Origin: Rahnella victoriana
GTDB lineage: Bacteria; Pseudomonadota; Gammaproteobacteria; Enterobacterales; Enterobacteriaceae
Length of the DNA stretch: 62,606 bases
Direction: 5' to 3'
Assembly (NCBI RefSeq): GCF_004330295.1
Contig: NZ_SJOJ01000033.1
Location: forward strand, 1-62,606
The translations under genes and the position numbers were made by a program. The notes below the pieces were generated by a model. The model worked only from the letters and a program-made list of their open reading frames with translations, was not told where the DNA came from and made no database searches. Below, piece after piece: positions 26,387 to 36,252 of the stretch (position 1 is the stretch's first letter; each line of letters starts with the position of its first letter).

Positions 26387-29300
26387 TTACCCGATCGTCA
26401 TCAGACTCGCATTCCCACCTGCGGCAGCCGTGTTCACACTCAGTGAACGTTCGTGCAGCAGGCGTTCCAGCAGGATATTATCCTCGCCGCGCGCAAAGCC
26501 CTGTACGGAAATAATGGCGCCCGGTCGCTGTGCAATGGTCTGACAAAGCTCGCGCAACTGATCGGCATCACCGTGATAAATCACTGCATCGAATACCTGC
26601 GCATCGTTCTGCCAGTCTTTGGCGAAATCAACCCGCGCCTGCACCGCTTTGGGTAACAGGTTGAACAGGTCACGCTGCAACGGCGCTTCCGGCCACAGAA
26701 TACGGCAACCGGTGGCGGTGACGGCGGCGAGCTGAGTCAGGGCATCTTCCTGATTATCGGCCAGTGCCAGCACACGTTCGCGCGGTAACAGCGCGTAAGT
26801 GTTGCGTTCACCGGTTGGCCCCGGCAGGGTGCGTAACGTGCCGCCCTGGCTGGTCTGCGCAAAGCGTTCGCAAACTGCGACTAACTCCTCACGATGTTTT
26901 TGTTCGGCGGCCCATTGCTGCAATGCGCGGTGCGGTGCCAGTAAGGCTTCGCGGACAGACACGTCCAGCGGCAGCTCTCTGTCCTGACGCAACAGGGTTT
27001 GCTGCACGGCGTCCTGCGGACGGCTGCTCAGCAGGCGATACAGATACAGCGGGCCGCCGGCTTTCGGACCGGTGCCTGATAAGCCTTCGCCGCCGAACGG
27101 TTGCACACCCACCACCGCGCCGACCATATTGCGGTTCACGTACATATTGCCGACGTGTGCCTGCTGGGTGACGCGGTGGATGGTTTCGTCGATGCGGGTA
27201 TGAATACCCAGCGTCAGACCATACCCGGCGGCATTAATCTGACCGATCAGCGTATCCAGATCCTGACGGGCATAGCGCACCACGTGCAGCACCGGGCCGA
27301 AGATTTCTTTCTTCATCTCATCAAAGCTTTCCAGCTCGATCAGTGTCGGTTTCACGAAGGTGCCACGGCTCCATTCCTGCTGGTCGGCAGTGAATTCCTG
27401 CGTGGCCTGATACACGGTGCGGCCTTTGGTGCGCATCGCATCGATGTGTTTCTCGATACCGGCTTTGGCATCGGCGTCGATCACCGGCCCGATATCGGTA
27501 CACAAACGCTCCGGATTACCCATGCGGCATTCCGCCATCGCACCGCGCAGCATTTGCAGGGTGTGGTCGGCGACGTCGTCCTGAATACACAACACGCGCA
27601 GGGCAGAGCAACGCTGACCGGCGCTGTCAAAGGCCGAGGCCACCACATCCATCACCACCTGTTCGGTCAGCGCGGAGGAATCCACAATCATGGCGTTCAG
27701 GCCGCCGGTTTCGGCGATCAACGGCGTCGGACGCCCCTGCGGATCCAGACGACCGGCGATGTTGCGTTGCAGAATGCCTGCAACATCGGTTGAACCGGTA
27801 AACAGCACGCCGCGCACACGTTCGTCATTCACCAGCTGCGAGCCGACGGTTTCACCCTGACCCGGCAACAACTGCAATACGCCTGCCGGTACGCCTGCTT
27901 CATGCAGAATGCCGACGGCTAATGCGGCGATCAGCGGCGTCTGTTCTGCCGGTTTGGCCAGCACGCTGTTACCGGCGGCCAGTGCGGCAGCAATCTGACC
28001 GGTAAAGATCGCCAGCGGGAAGTTCCACGGGCTGATACACACCACCGGCCCCAGCGGACGGTGCGTGTCGTTGGCGAAATCTTCGCGGATCTGACCGGCG
28101 TAGTAATGCAGGAAATCCACCGCTTCACGCACTTCGGCGATGGCGTTATTAAAGGTTTTTCCGGCCTCACGCACCAGCACGCCGAGCAGGTTTTGCAACT
28201 GCGCTTCCATCAGTTCTGCAGCGCGTTGCAGGATGGCGGCGCGTTCTTCGGGAGGTGTCGCAAACCAGATCGCGCCTGCGGCAGTGGAGGCATCCAGCGC
28301 ACGGCTGATTTCGGCTTCGGTCGCTTCACGCACATAACCGACGATATCGGTATTTTCCGACGGATTGATCACCGGCAGGAATTCGCCGTCATCGGTTTGC
28401 GCATCAATCATCGGCTGCGCTTTTACCGGATGGCTGGCGCTTTGCAGCAGGGCGCTGGACAGGGAAGCCAGACGGTGTTCGCTGGACATATCCAGACCCG
28501 CAGAGTTCACCCGTTTGTCGCCATACAAATTACGCGGCAGGGCGATACGCGGATGCGGTAATCCGACCTGTCCTTCGCTGGCAGCCAGCGCCTCGACGGC
28601 CAGCACCGGATCGGCAACCAGTTCGTCAATCGGCAAGGTGGCATCGGCGATACGGTTGACGAAGGACGTGTTCGCGCCGTTTTCCAGCAGGCGGCGCACC
28701 AGATACGCCAGCAGCGTTTCGTGCGTGCCGACCGGGGCATAAATACGGCAGGGACGGTTCAGTTTGCCGTCGGAAATTTTCCCCACGACCTGTTCGTACA
28801 GCGGTTCACCCATGCCGTGCAGGCACTGGAACTCATACTGTCCCGGATAATAGTTGTTACCCGCCAGCTGATAAATCGCCGCCACGGTGTGGGCATTATG
28901 GGTGGCGAACTGCGGATAAATCAGGTTCGGCACCGCCAGCAGTTTACGGGCGCACGCCAGATAGGACACGTCGGTGTACACCTTGCGGGTGTAGACCGGA
29001 TAATCTTCCAGTCCGTCCATTTGCGCGCGCTTGATTTCGCTGTCCCAGTACGCCCCTTTCACCAGACGGATCATCAGGCGGCGGCGGCTGCGTTGCGCCA
29101 GATTCGTCAGGTAATCAATCACCATCGGGCAGCGTTTCTGATACGCCTGAATCACGAAACCGATGCCGTTCCAGCCCGCCAGTTCCGGCTCGAAACACAG
29201 TTTTTCCAGCAAATCGAGGGAGATTTCCAGACGGTCTGCTTCTTCGGCGTCAATGTTAATGCCGATATCGTAGCTGCGCGCCAGCAAGGTCAGCGACAGC

Positions 29301-30361
29301 AGGCGCGGATACAACTCTTCCATCACACGTTCGTATTGCGCACGGCTGTAGCGCGGATGCAGGGCAGAAAGTTTGATGGAAATTCCGGGGCCTTCATAAA
29401 TGCCGCGACCGTTGGAAGCTTTACCGATGGCATTGATCGCCTGCTGGTAAGACTGCAAATAGGCCTGCGCATCTTTTTCGGTCAGCGCCGCTTCGCCCAG
29501 CATATCGTAGGAATAGCGGAAGCCTTTTTCTTCATGTTTGCGCGCATTCGCCAGCGCTTCGGCGATGGTTTCACCGGTCACGAACTGTTCGCCCATCAGG
29601 CGCATCGCCATGTCCACGCCTTTGCGGATCAGCGGCTCACCGCTTTTCCCGATAATGCGGTTCAGGGATTTCGACAGGCTGGCTTCGTTATGGGTGGCCA
29701 CCAGTTTACCGGTGAACAGCAGGCCCCAGGTGGCAGCGTTGACAAACAGAGACGGACTGCGCCCGAGGTGCGAGTGCCAGTTACCGTTGCTGATTTTGTC
29801 GCGGATTAAGGCATCGCGCGTAGGTTTGTCGGGAATACGCAGCAACGCTTCGGCCAGACACATCAGCGCCACGCCTTCCTGAGAAGACAGCGAGAACTCC
29901 TGCAACAGACTTTGCACCATGCCGGCGCGTCCGTTTGCACTCTTTTGGTTCCTCAGCTTCGTGGCGATATCTGCCGCCAGTTTCAGCGCAGCCTCATTGA
30001 GCGGTGCTGGTAAACGGGCCTGTTCAAGCAGCATGGACACCGCTTCAGGCTCAGGGCGACGATAGGCGGCTGTGATGGCGGAACGGCTGACGGACTGCGG
30101 CTGGATCTGCTCGGCGAAATCAAGGAACGGCTGATGGACGTCCTGAACCGCATGGGCGGTCAACTCATCGGCACCCTCAGACGCCGCGCCGTTCAGCGCC
30201 GGGATCTCAGGTAACGCGTCGCCATTTTCCAGACGTTCCAGATAGGAAAAAATCGCCTGCTTGATGAGCCAGTGCGGCGTGCGGTCAATCTTATGTGCCG
30301 CTTCTTTAAGCCTGTCGCGTGTGCCTTCGTCCAGCTTCACGCCCATCGTTGTCATACCCAT
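26387..30361 (-). CDS. putA: Trifunctional proline utilisation protein PutA
   Basis: Proline dehydrogenase and glutamate-semialdehyde dehydrogenase fused to a DNA-binding repressor domain; it oxidises proline to glutamate and represses put genes when proline is absent. From MGMTTMGVKLDE it has 1324 residues, close to E. coli PutA (1320), with GGAG upstream. The frame is open 19 more codons. Visible in order: the ribbon-helix-helix (MGVKLDEGTRDRLKEAAHKI), the FAD barrel (GPGISIKLSALHPRYSRAQY, RRLMIRLVKGAYWDSEIKRA), the aldehyde dehydrogenase (GPVVCISPWNFPLAIFTGQI, the catalytic-cysteine stretch ASAFDSAGQRCSALRVL) and the conserved C-terminus SVNTAAAGGNASLMTIG. Confidence 0.98.
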   Translation of the reverse strand: MGMTTMGVKLDEGTRDRLKEAAHKIDRTPHWLIKQAIFSYLERLENGDALPEIPALNGAASEGADELTAHAVQDVHQPFLDFAEQIQPQSVSRSAITAAYRRPEPEAVSMLLEQARLPAPLNEAALKLAADIATKLRNQKSANGRAGMVQSLLQEFSLSSQEGVALMCLAEALLRIPDKPTRDALIRDKISNGNWHSHLGRSPSLFVNAATWGLLFTGKLVATHNEASLSKSLNRIIGKSGEPLIRKGVDMAMRLMGEQFVTGETIAEALANARKHEEKGFRYSYDMLGEAALTEKDAQAYLQSYQQAINAIGKASNGRGIYEGPGISIKLSALHPRYSRAQYERVMEELYPRLLSLTLLARSYDIGINIDAEEADRLEISLDLLEKLCFEPELAGWNGIGFVIQAYQKRCPMVIDYLTNLAQRSRRRLMIRLVKGAYWDSEIKRAQMDGLEDYPVYTRKVYTDVSYLACARKLLAVPNLIYPQFATHNAHTVAAIYQLAGNNYYPGQYEFQCLHGMGEPLYEQVVGKISDGKLNRPCRIYAPVGTHETLLAYLVRRLLENGANTSFVNRIADATLPIDELVADPVLAVEALAASEGQVGLPHPRIALPRNLYGDKRVNSAGLDMSSEHRLASLSSALLQSASHPVKAQPMIDAQTDDGEFLPVINPSENTDIVGYVREATEAEISRALDASTAAGAIWFATPPEERAAILQRAAELMEAQLQNLLGVLVREAGKTFNNAIAEVREAVDFLHYYAGQIREDFANDTHRPLGPVVCISPWNFPLAIFTGQIAAALAAGNSVLAKPAEQTPLIAALAVGILHEAGVPAGVLQLLPGQGETVGSQLVNDERVRGVLFTGSTDVAGILQRNIAGRLDPQGRPTPLIAETGGLNAMIVDSSALTEQVVMDVVASAFDSAGQRCSALRVLCIQDDVADHTLQMLRGAMAECRMGNPERLCTDIGPVIDADAKAGIEKHIDAMRTKGRTVYQATQEFTADQQEWSRGTFVKPTLIELESFDEMKKEIFGPVLHVVRYARQDLDTLIGQINAAGYGLTLGIHTRIDETIHRVTQQAHVGNMYVNRNMVGAVVGVQPFGGEGLSGTGPKAGGPLYLYRLLSSRPQDAVQQTLLRQDRELPLDVSVREALLAPHRALQQWAAEQKHREELVAVCERFAQTSQGGTLRTLPGPTGERNTYALLPRERVLALADNQEDALTQLAAVTATGCRILWPEAPLQRDLFNLLPKAVQARVDFAKDWQNDAQVFDAVIYHGDADQLRELCQTIAQRPGAIISVQGFARGEDNILLERLLHERSLSVNTAAAGGNASLMTIG

Positions 30362-30877
30362 GCGCAACCACTCCATATGAAAAGGTTCAGGTGAATTCAT
30401 TATCTTTATGCTGAGCAATATCTTCTATGTTGCAACCTTGTGCAACCCCCGTTAATGCAGGAAGTATGCCTGTTGTGATTTGTCTGGCATTTTTAACAAT
30501 AAAATAACGGCATGGATCTTGCCTGCATGAACGGTAAGTGAAATTTCAAAGGCGGTATCGGGTGCAACCTTTGTCACTGCAAAGTACAACCGGCATTCAG
30601 AATAACTGTGATGGAGGGTGAATTTTGTGTATTTGAAATGTTAAAAATCTTGAAAAGTGGAGGAGGCTAAACCAGTATCCGGCCCGACAGTAATTTTGAA
30701 TAAAAACCACACAAAGACTGTAACGACGTAAAAAATATGGAGAGTCTTGCTGCAACCTTAGCGGGTTTCAGCCATCATCTCGCCCCGGCATGATTTTGCA
30801 CGCTTTTCTCAGGAACAAGGCGTCAGGACAGACAGGTGCCGGACAACATCGCAAATAAGAAGAAAGTGGAGACAGGA
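30362..30877. promoter_or_regulatory. putA-putP divergent control region with PutA operator motifs
   Basis: The roughly 515-base region between the divergent put genes contains four copies of TGCAAC (the complement of GTTGCA, the core bound by PutA in E. coli). They start at 30431 (as the palindrome GTTGCAAC, 30429-30436), 30441, 30563 and 30751. The first pair is spaced 10 bases apart, near the putA start; the last is about 120 bases before putP. This fits autorepression and repression of putP by PutA. AT-rich promoter sequence lies between. A further short open frame reaches putP but starts without a ribosome site. Confidence 0.75.
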
Positions 30878-32362
30878 ATGACAATGAACACACCGATGCT
30901 GGTGACGTTTTGTGTTTATATTTTCGGGATGATTTTGATTGGTCTCATCGCGTATTTACGAACCAAAAACTTTGATGATTATATTCTGGGTGGACGCAGT
31001 TTAGGCAGTGTGGTGACGGCACTTTCGGCCGGTGCCTCTGACATGAGCGGCTGGTTGCTGATGGGTTTACCGGGGGCGATTTTCCTTTCCGGGATTTCTG
31101 AAAGCTGGATCGCCATCGGCCTGACCATCGGCGCATACCTGAACTGGAAACTGGTGGCGGGGCGGTTACGTGTGCACACCGAAGCCAACAACAACGCGCT
31201 GACCTTGCCGGATTACTTTACCCACCGCTTTGAAGATTCCAGCAAAATGCTGCGCATTATCTCGGCGATCGTAATTTTGGTATTTTTCACTATTTACTGT
31301 GCTTCCGGCATTGTGGCCGGTGCCCGTCTGTTTGAAAGCACCTTCGGCATGACTTACCAGACAGCGCTGTGGGCAGGCGCGGCGGCGACCATCATCTATA
31401 CCTTCATCGGCGGTTTTCTGGCGGTCAGCTGGACCGACACCGTGCAGGCAACCCTGATGATTTTCGCGCTGATCCTGACGCCGGTGATCGTTATTCTCGC
31501 GGTCGGCGGTATTGATACCTCGATGATGGTGATCCACGCGAAAAACCCTGAATACACGGACATGTTCAAAGGCATGAATCTGGTGGCGATTCTGTCACTG
31601 CTGGGCTGGGGACTGGGCTACTTCGGCCAGCCACATATTCTGGCGCGTTTCATGGCGGCCGACTCCCATCACACCATCCGCAGCGCACGCCGTATCAGCA
31701 TGACCTGGATGATTTTGTGTCTGGCGGGCACCATTGCGGTCGGTTTCTTCGGTATTGCTTACTTCAGCAATAATCCGGGCGAAGCGGGCAACGTGACGCA
31801 AAACGGTGAGCGTGTGTTCATCGAGCTGGCAAAAATTCTGTTCAACCCGTGGATTGCCGGTATCTTGCTGTCGGCGATTCTGGCGGCGGTGATGAGCACC
31901 CTGAGCTGTCAGCTGCTGGTATGTTCAAGCGCGATTACCGAAGATTTGTATAAAGCTTTCCTGCGCAAAGGTGCCAGCCAGCGCGAGCTGGTGTGGATTG
32001 GTCGTCTGATGGTACTGGTGGTCGCTCTGGTGGCCATTGCGCTGGCGGCGAACCCGGAAAACCGCGTACTCGGTCTGGTCAGCTATGCCTGGGCCGGTTT
32101 CGGTGCGGCATTCGGGCCGGTGATCCTGATTTCCGTCATGTGGAAACGCATGACGCGTAACGGCGCGCTGGCAGGCATGCTGGTGGGCGCAGTGACGGTG
32201 ATTGTCTGGAAGAATTTCGCCTGGTTTGATCTCTACGAAATCATCCCCGGCTTTATCTTCGCCTCACTGGCGATCTGGATTGTCAGCCTGATGGGCCGTC
32301 AGCCTTCCGCCGCAGTGGAAGAACGCTTCACGGCAGCCGAAGCGGAATATAATACTATTTAA
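30878..32362 (+). CDS. putP: Sodium/proline symporter PutP
   Basis: Na+-coupled proline importer of the SSS family. The product has 494 residues from MTMNTPMLVTFCVYIFGMIL, with GGAG at a good distance; the frame is open 14 codons upstream. About 12-13 membrane segments are visible. Conserved parts are NFDDYILGGRSLG, ALSAGASDMSGWLLMGLPGA, LGWGLGYFGQPHILARFMAA and ILAAVMSTLSCQLLVCSSAI. The C-terminal tail is a few residues shorter than in E. coli. It is divergent from putA and supplies its substrate. Confidence 0.97.
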   Translation: MTMNTPMLVTFCVYIFGMILIGLIAYLRTKNFDDYILGGRSLGSVVTALSAGASDMSGWLLMGLPGAIFLSGISESWIAIGLTIGAYLNWKLVAGRLRVHTEANNNALTLPDYFTHRFEDSSKMLRIISAIVILVFFTIYCASGIVAGARLFESTFGMTYQTALWAGAAATIIYTFIGGFLAVSWTDTVQATLMIFALILTPVIVILAVGGIDTSMMVIHAKNPEYTDMFKGMNLVAILSLLGWGLGYFGQPHILARFMAADSHHTIRSARRISMTWMILCLAGTIAVGFFGIAYFSNNPGEAGNVTQNGERVFIELAKILFNPWIAGILLSAILAAVMSTLSCQLLVCSSAITEDLYKAFLRKGASQRELVWIGRLMVLVVALVAIALAANPENRVLGLVSYAWAGFGAAFGPVILISVMWKRMTRNGALAGMLVGAVTVIVWKNFAWFDLYEIIPGFIFASLAIWIVSLMGRQPSAAVEERFTAAEAEYNTI

Positions 32363-32390
32363 CCACTCCTCAGTTTTGAGGTGACGAAGA

Positions 32391-32415
32391 TCGGGGTCGT
32401 CCTGACCCCGGTTTT
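32391..32415 (+). terminator. Intrinsic terminator of putP
   Basis: CGGGGTC (32392-32398) and GACCCCG (32404-32410) pair around GTCCT and are followed by GTTTT. Confidence 0.82.
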
Positions 32416-32515
32416 CAGCATTTTGTTTCAGAGAACACTTCTATCCTGATTTTTCCTGCGCATTTGCCATCAGCCCTTCAAAAATCGATCTGTTCCCTCT
32501 TGTATTTCTTTTTCT

Positions 32516-32534
32516 AAGAATGATAATCACTATC
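32516..32534 (+). promoter_or_regulatory. Fur box upstream of efeUOB
   Basis: AAGAATGATAATCACTATC matches the 19-base Fur consensus (GATAATGATAATCATTATC) at 16 positions. It lies about 75 bases before efeU and implies iron repression of the operon. Confidence 0.88.
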
Positions 32535-32609
32535 GTTTCTTTTTACTTTTCTTTACAGAGAGCTTACAGATTCTGTGATTCGCCAGAATTAGGGGCCGGG
32601 AGTTCCAAC

Positions 32610-33461
32610 ATGTTCGTTCCGTTTCTCATTATGTTTCGCGAAGGGCTGGAAGCTGCACTGATCGTCAGCCTGATTGCCAGCTATCTCAAACGGACGCAAC
32701 GCGGGCAGTGGCTCGGTGTGGTCTGGATTGGCGTTTTCATCGCCGCCGCACTTTGTCTGGCGCTCGGTCTTTTTATCAACGCCACCACCGGCGAGTTTCC
32801 GCAAAAACAGCAGGAGCTGTTCGAAGGCATCGTGGCCGTGGTCGCCGTGTGCATTCTGACGTATATGGTGTTCTGGATGCGCAAAGTGTCGCGCTCCATC
32901 AAAGTGCATCTGGAAGGCGCGATTGATAATGCGCTGAATTCCGGCCGCGGGCAGGGCTGGGCGCTGGTCGCCATGGTGTTTTTTGCCGTCGCGCGTGAAG
33001 GGCTGGAATCGGTGTTTTTCCTGCTCGCCGCATTCCAGCAGGATGTGGGTATCGAAGCACCGATCGGCGCGCTGCTGGGACTGGCTGCCGCCATTGTGCT
33101 CGGCTTCCTGATTTATTACGGCGGCGTGAAACTGCATCTGGCGAAATTTTTCAAATGGACCAGCCTGTTTATTTTGTTTGTCGCCGCCGGTCTGGCCGCT
33201 GGCGCGATCCGGGCTTTCCACGAAGCCGGTTTGTGGAATCAGATGCAGGACATCGCCTTTGATCTCAGCGGCACGTTATCCACGCACTCATTATTTGGCA
33301 CCTTGCTGGAAGGCATGTTTGGCTATCAGGAAGCGCCGACCGTCAGTGAAGTCGCCGTGTATTTCCTGTATCTGATCCCTGCGCTGTTTCTGTTCTTTAT
33401 GCCACAGGGCAAAAATCCTGTCGCCGCTCCGGCCTCTGCCGGGCAAAAAACACCACGTTGA
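32610..33461 (+). CDS. efeU: EfeU ferrous iron permease
   Basis: Inner-membrane Fe(II) permease of the Ftr1/OFeT family. The product has 283 residues from MFVPFLIMFREGLEAALIVS, with GGGAG upstream; the frame is open 30 codons further but through the Fur region. Two REGLE motifs for iron transport are present (in FREGLEAAL and AREGLESVF), with about seven membrane helices. It is an intact single frame, unlike E. coli K-12, where efeU is frameshifted. The operon partners are efeO and efeB. Confidence 0.96.
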   Translation: MFVPFLIMFREGLEAALIVSLIASYLKRTQRGQWLGVVWIGVFIAAALCLALGLFINATTGEFPQKQQELFEGIVAVVAVCILTYMVFWMRKVSRSIKVHLEGAIDNALNSGRGQGWALVAMVFFAVAREGLESVFFLLAAFQQDVGIEAPIGALLGLAAAIVLGFLIYYGGVKLHLAKFFKWTSLFILFVAAGLAAGAIRAFHEAGLWNQMQDIAFDLSGTLSTHSLFGTLLEGMFGYQEAPTVSEVAVYFLYLIPALFLFFMPQGKNPVAAPASAGQKTPR

Positions 33462-33505
33462 TTTCATAAACTTTTCATCACTTTGCGTTAGCCACGGAGT
33501 TGTAC

Positions 33506-34633
33506 ATGCCACATTTTCGCCGTAAAGCTTTACAGATCGCACTGTTGTCCCTGCCGGCCTTTGCGCTGAGCACCCACGTGCTGGCTGCCGATGTTCGTCA
33601 GGTTAAAATTGCCGTTAACGACAAACAATGTGAACCGATGGCGCTGACCGTACCCGCCGGTAAAACTCAGTTTGTTATCCATAACAACAGTCAGAAAAAC
33701 CTGGAATGGGAAATTCTGAAAGGCGTGATGGTGGTGGAAGAACGTGAAAACGTGGCGCCGGGCTTCACGCAGAAAATGACGGCTAACCTTGAGCCGGGCG
33801 AATACGACATGACCTGCGGCCTGCTGAGCAATCCAAAAGGTAAACTGACCGTGACGGCAGAAGGCGCGCAAGCCTCCGGTAAGCCTGACGCCATGGCGCT
33901 GGTCGGCCCGATTGCGGAATACAAAGTGTATGTCACGCAGCAGGTGGCTGAACTGGTTGCCCACACCAAAGCCTTTACCGACGCGGTGAAGCAGGGCGAT
34001 CTGGCGAAAGCTCAGGCGCTGTATGCCTCAACCCGTGTTTACTACGAGCGCATCGAACCGATTGCCGAACTGTTCTCTGATCTGGACGGCAGCATCGATG
34101 CCCGTGAAGATGATTTCGAGAAAAAAGCCGAAGATCCTAACTTCACCGGTTTCCACCGTCTGGAGAAAATCCTCTTTGCGGATAAAACCACCAAGGGCGC
34201 GGAGCCTTTTGCTGACAAGCTGTACACCGACACGGTTGATCTGCAAAAACGCATCACTGACCTGACTTTCCCGCCGAGCAAAGTGGTTGGCGGCGCAGCA
34301 GGGCTTATCGAAGAAGTGGCGGCCAGCAAAATCAGCGGTGAAGAAGACCGTTACAGCCGCACTGACCTGTGGGATTTCCGTGCCAACCTCGACGGCGCAC
34401 AGAAAATCGTTAACCTGCTGCGTCCGTTGCTGGAAAAAGCTGACAAACCGCTGCTGGATAAAATCGACGCCAACTTTAAAACCGTCGATGCGCTGCTGGA
34501 TAAATACAAAACCAAAGACGGTTATGAGAATTACGAAAAACTGTCCGATGCAGACCGTAACGCAATGAAAGGGCCAATCACCACGCTGGCAGAAGATCTG
34601 GCTAAACTGCGCGGTGTTTTAGGTCTGGATTAA
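33506..34633 (+). CDS. efeO: EfeO periplasmic iron-binding protein
   Basis: Periplasmic partner of EfeU and EfeB. The product has 375 residues, equal to E. coli EfeO, with ACGGAG before the ATG. The signal peptide ends near THVLA-ADV. A cupredoxin-like N-terminal domain ([20 protein letters not shown], then [17 protein letters not shown]) is followed by the M75/imelysin-like domain with the HxxxE motif ([12 protein letters not shown]), and the tail is helical. A 129-bp repeat separates it from efeB. Confidence 0.96.
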   Translation: MPHFRRKALQIALLSLPAFALSTHVLAADVRQVKIAVNDKQCEPMALTVPAGKTQFVIHNNSQKNLEWEILKGVMVVEERENVAPGFTQKMTANLEPGEYDMTCGLLSNPKGKLTVTAEGAQASGKPDAMALVGPIAEYKVYVTQQVAELVAHTKAFTDAVKQGDLAKAQALYASTRVYYERIEPIAELFSDLDGSIDAREDDFEKKAEDPNFTGFHRLEKILFADKTTKGAEPFADKLYTDTVDLQKRITDLTFPPSKVVGGAAGLIEEVAASKISGEEDRYSRTDLWDFRANLDGAQKIVNLLRPLLEKADKPLLDKIDANFKTVDALLDKYKTKDGYENYEKLSDADRNAMKGPITTLAEDLAKLRGVLGLD

Positions 34634-34641
34634 TATCTTAA

Positions 34642-34770
34642 GCTCCCTCCCCTGCGAAGGGGAGGGTTGGGGTGGGGTATTAAAGTAAAATTCAGTGGCC
34701 AAAGTGTGCATAACCCCCTGTTTTGCCATTAATACCCCCTCCCCGCCTCCCCCTTCGCAGGGGGAGGAGC
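34642..34770. repeat. 129-bp GC-rich palindromic element, full copy 2
   Basis: Same ends as copy 1 at 26196: left end GCTCCCTCCCCTGCGAAGGG, right end ending CTTCGCAGGGGGAGGAGC. Both have TATTAA just inside the left inverted repeat and matching total length (129 bases), while the central spacer differs. It sits inside the efeUOB operon between efeO and efeB, where the hairpins could act on the transcript. Confidence 0.85.
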
Positions 34771-34789
34771 GTTACACCGAGGCATAGCA

Positions 34790-36085
34790 ATGAGTCACAA
34801 AAACAATAATCAGGATGACGTTTCCTCTTCCCGCCGCAGTTTGTTGAAAGGCGTGGGATTGTTAGGCGGGGCATTTGCCCTGGGCGGCGCCACCACGGTG
34901 CAAGCTGAGAAAACACCCGGAGCAAAAAAAGAGTACACGCCGGGCACGGTGTCCCCGGATGAACGCTGGGGCAAACAGCCTTATTACGGCGAACATCAGG
35001 CAGGCATTTTAACGCCGCAGCAGGCGTCCATGATGCTGGTTTCTTTCGACGTGCTGGCGACCAGCAAAGCCGAGCTGGAACGCCTGTTCCGCCTGCTCGA
35101 CAGCCGGTTTGTTTTTCTCACGAAAGGCGGCACCGCGCCGTCAATGGATCCGAAATTCCCGCCGATGGATTCCGGCGTAATGGGCGCTGAAATCTACCCG
35201 GATAACCTGACCATGACGCTGTCTGTCGGGGATTCGCTGTTCGATGAACGTTTCGGCTTAGCGCCACATAAGCCGCTGAAATTACAGCGCATGACGCGGT
35301 TTCCGAATGACTCCCTCGACGCCAAACTGTGTCACGGCGATCTGTCCCTGCAAATCTGCGCCAACAACAGCGATACTGTGGTGCATGCGCTGCGTGACAT
35401 CATCAAGTACACGCCGGATTTACTCAGCGTGCGCTGGCGTCGTGACGGCTTTATTTCCTCCCATGCCGCCCGCAGTCAGGGTAAAGAAACCCCGATCAAT
35501 CTGCTGGGCTTCAAAGACGGCACCGCCAATCCGGATGCCAAAGATAAGCCGCTGATGGATAAAGCCATCTGGGTGACAGACGGTCAGGGCGAACCGGCCT
35601 GGACGCTCGGCGGCAGTTATCAGGTCACCCGTCTGATCCCGTTCAGGGTGGAATCCTGGGATCGTACGCCGTTGCAGGAGCAGCAATCGATCTTCGGGCG
35701 CGACAAGGCTACCGGCGCGCCGCTGGGGATGGAAAAAGAGCACGACGTGCCGGATTACAGTAAAGATCCGGAAGGTAAAGTCATCCACCTCGACTCGCAT
35801 ATCCGGCTGGCGAACCCGCGCACTAAAGAAACCGAAGACAGCCTGATGATGCGCCGTGGCTACAGCTATTCGCTGGGTGTGACCAATGCCGGGCAACTGG
35901 AAATGGGACTGATTTTTGTCTGCTATCAGCATGATCTGGAGAAAGGCTTCCTGACCGTGCAGAAACGCCTGAACGGCGAAGCACTGGAAGAATACATCCG
36001 TCCCAACGGCGGCGGTTTCTTCTTCACGCTGCCGGGAAATAAAGACGAAAATCATTATCTCGGACAATCTTTGATCGAAGCCTGA
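34790..36085 (+). CDS. efeB: EfeB Tat-exported DyP-type heme peroxidase
   Basis: Periplasmic heme peroxidase of the EfeUOB system, reported to act with iron uptake and heme. The product has 431 residues. The Tat signal is plain ([20 protein letters not shown]), with cleavage near VQA. The DyP GxxDG-type motif is present ([10 protein letters not shown]), with the likely proximal heme histidine in [14 protein letters not shown]. The C-terminus ends [11 protein letters not shown]. Its start lies 19 bases after the repeat element. Confidence 0.96.
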   Translation: MSHKNNNQDDVSSSRRSLLKGVGLLGGAFALGGATTVQAEKTPGAKKEYTPGTVSPDERWGKQPYYGEHQAGILTPQQASMMLVSFDVLATSKAELERLFRLLDSRFVFLTKGGTAPSMDPKFPPMDSGVMGAEIYPDNLTMTLSVGDSLFDERFGLAPHKPLKLQRMTRFPNDSLDAKLCHGDLSLQICANNSDTVVHALRDIIKYTPDLLSVRWRRDGFISSHAARSQGKETPINLLGFKDGTANPDAKDKPLMDKAIWVTDGQGEPAWTLGGSYQVTRLIPFRVESWDRTPLQEQQSIFGRDKATGAPLGMEKEHDVPDYSKDPEGKVIHLDSHIRLANPRTKETEDSLMMRRGYSYSLGVTNAGQLEMGLIFVCYQHDLEKGFLTVQKRLNGEALEEYIRPNGGGFFFTLPGNKDENHYLGQSLIEA

Positions 36086-36091
36086 TACTGC

Positions 36092-36113
36092 GCCTCCCCC
36101 TGCGAAGGGGGAA
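36092..36113. repeat. Half copy of the GC-rich palindromic element
   Basis: GCCTCCCCCTGCGAAGGGGG is a single palindromic end of the 129-bp family, seven bases after efeB. It may act as the operon's terminator-like hairpin. Confidence 0.65.
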
Positions 36114-36252
36114 CCTGACACCAGACATCCTTTTTACGCCTGGTTACGCAATTCACTTTCTGTTAATACTCCGCTTCATTCCAAAAAACCTCAGCAATGT
36201 CATGATGATAAATCGTCGTCCTGATTTATCATCTTGCCTGCCTGAGACTGTT

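Noticed and set aside
28721-29809. 362-codon open frame on the plus strand
   Set aside because: It lies entirely antisense to putA, whose protein is certain; the frame is a by-product of putA codon use.
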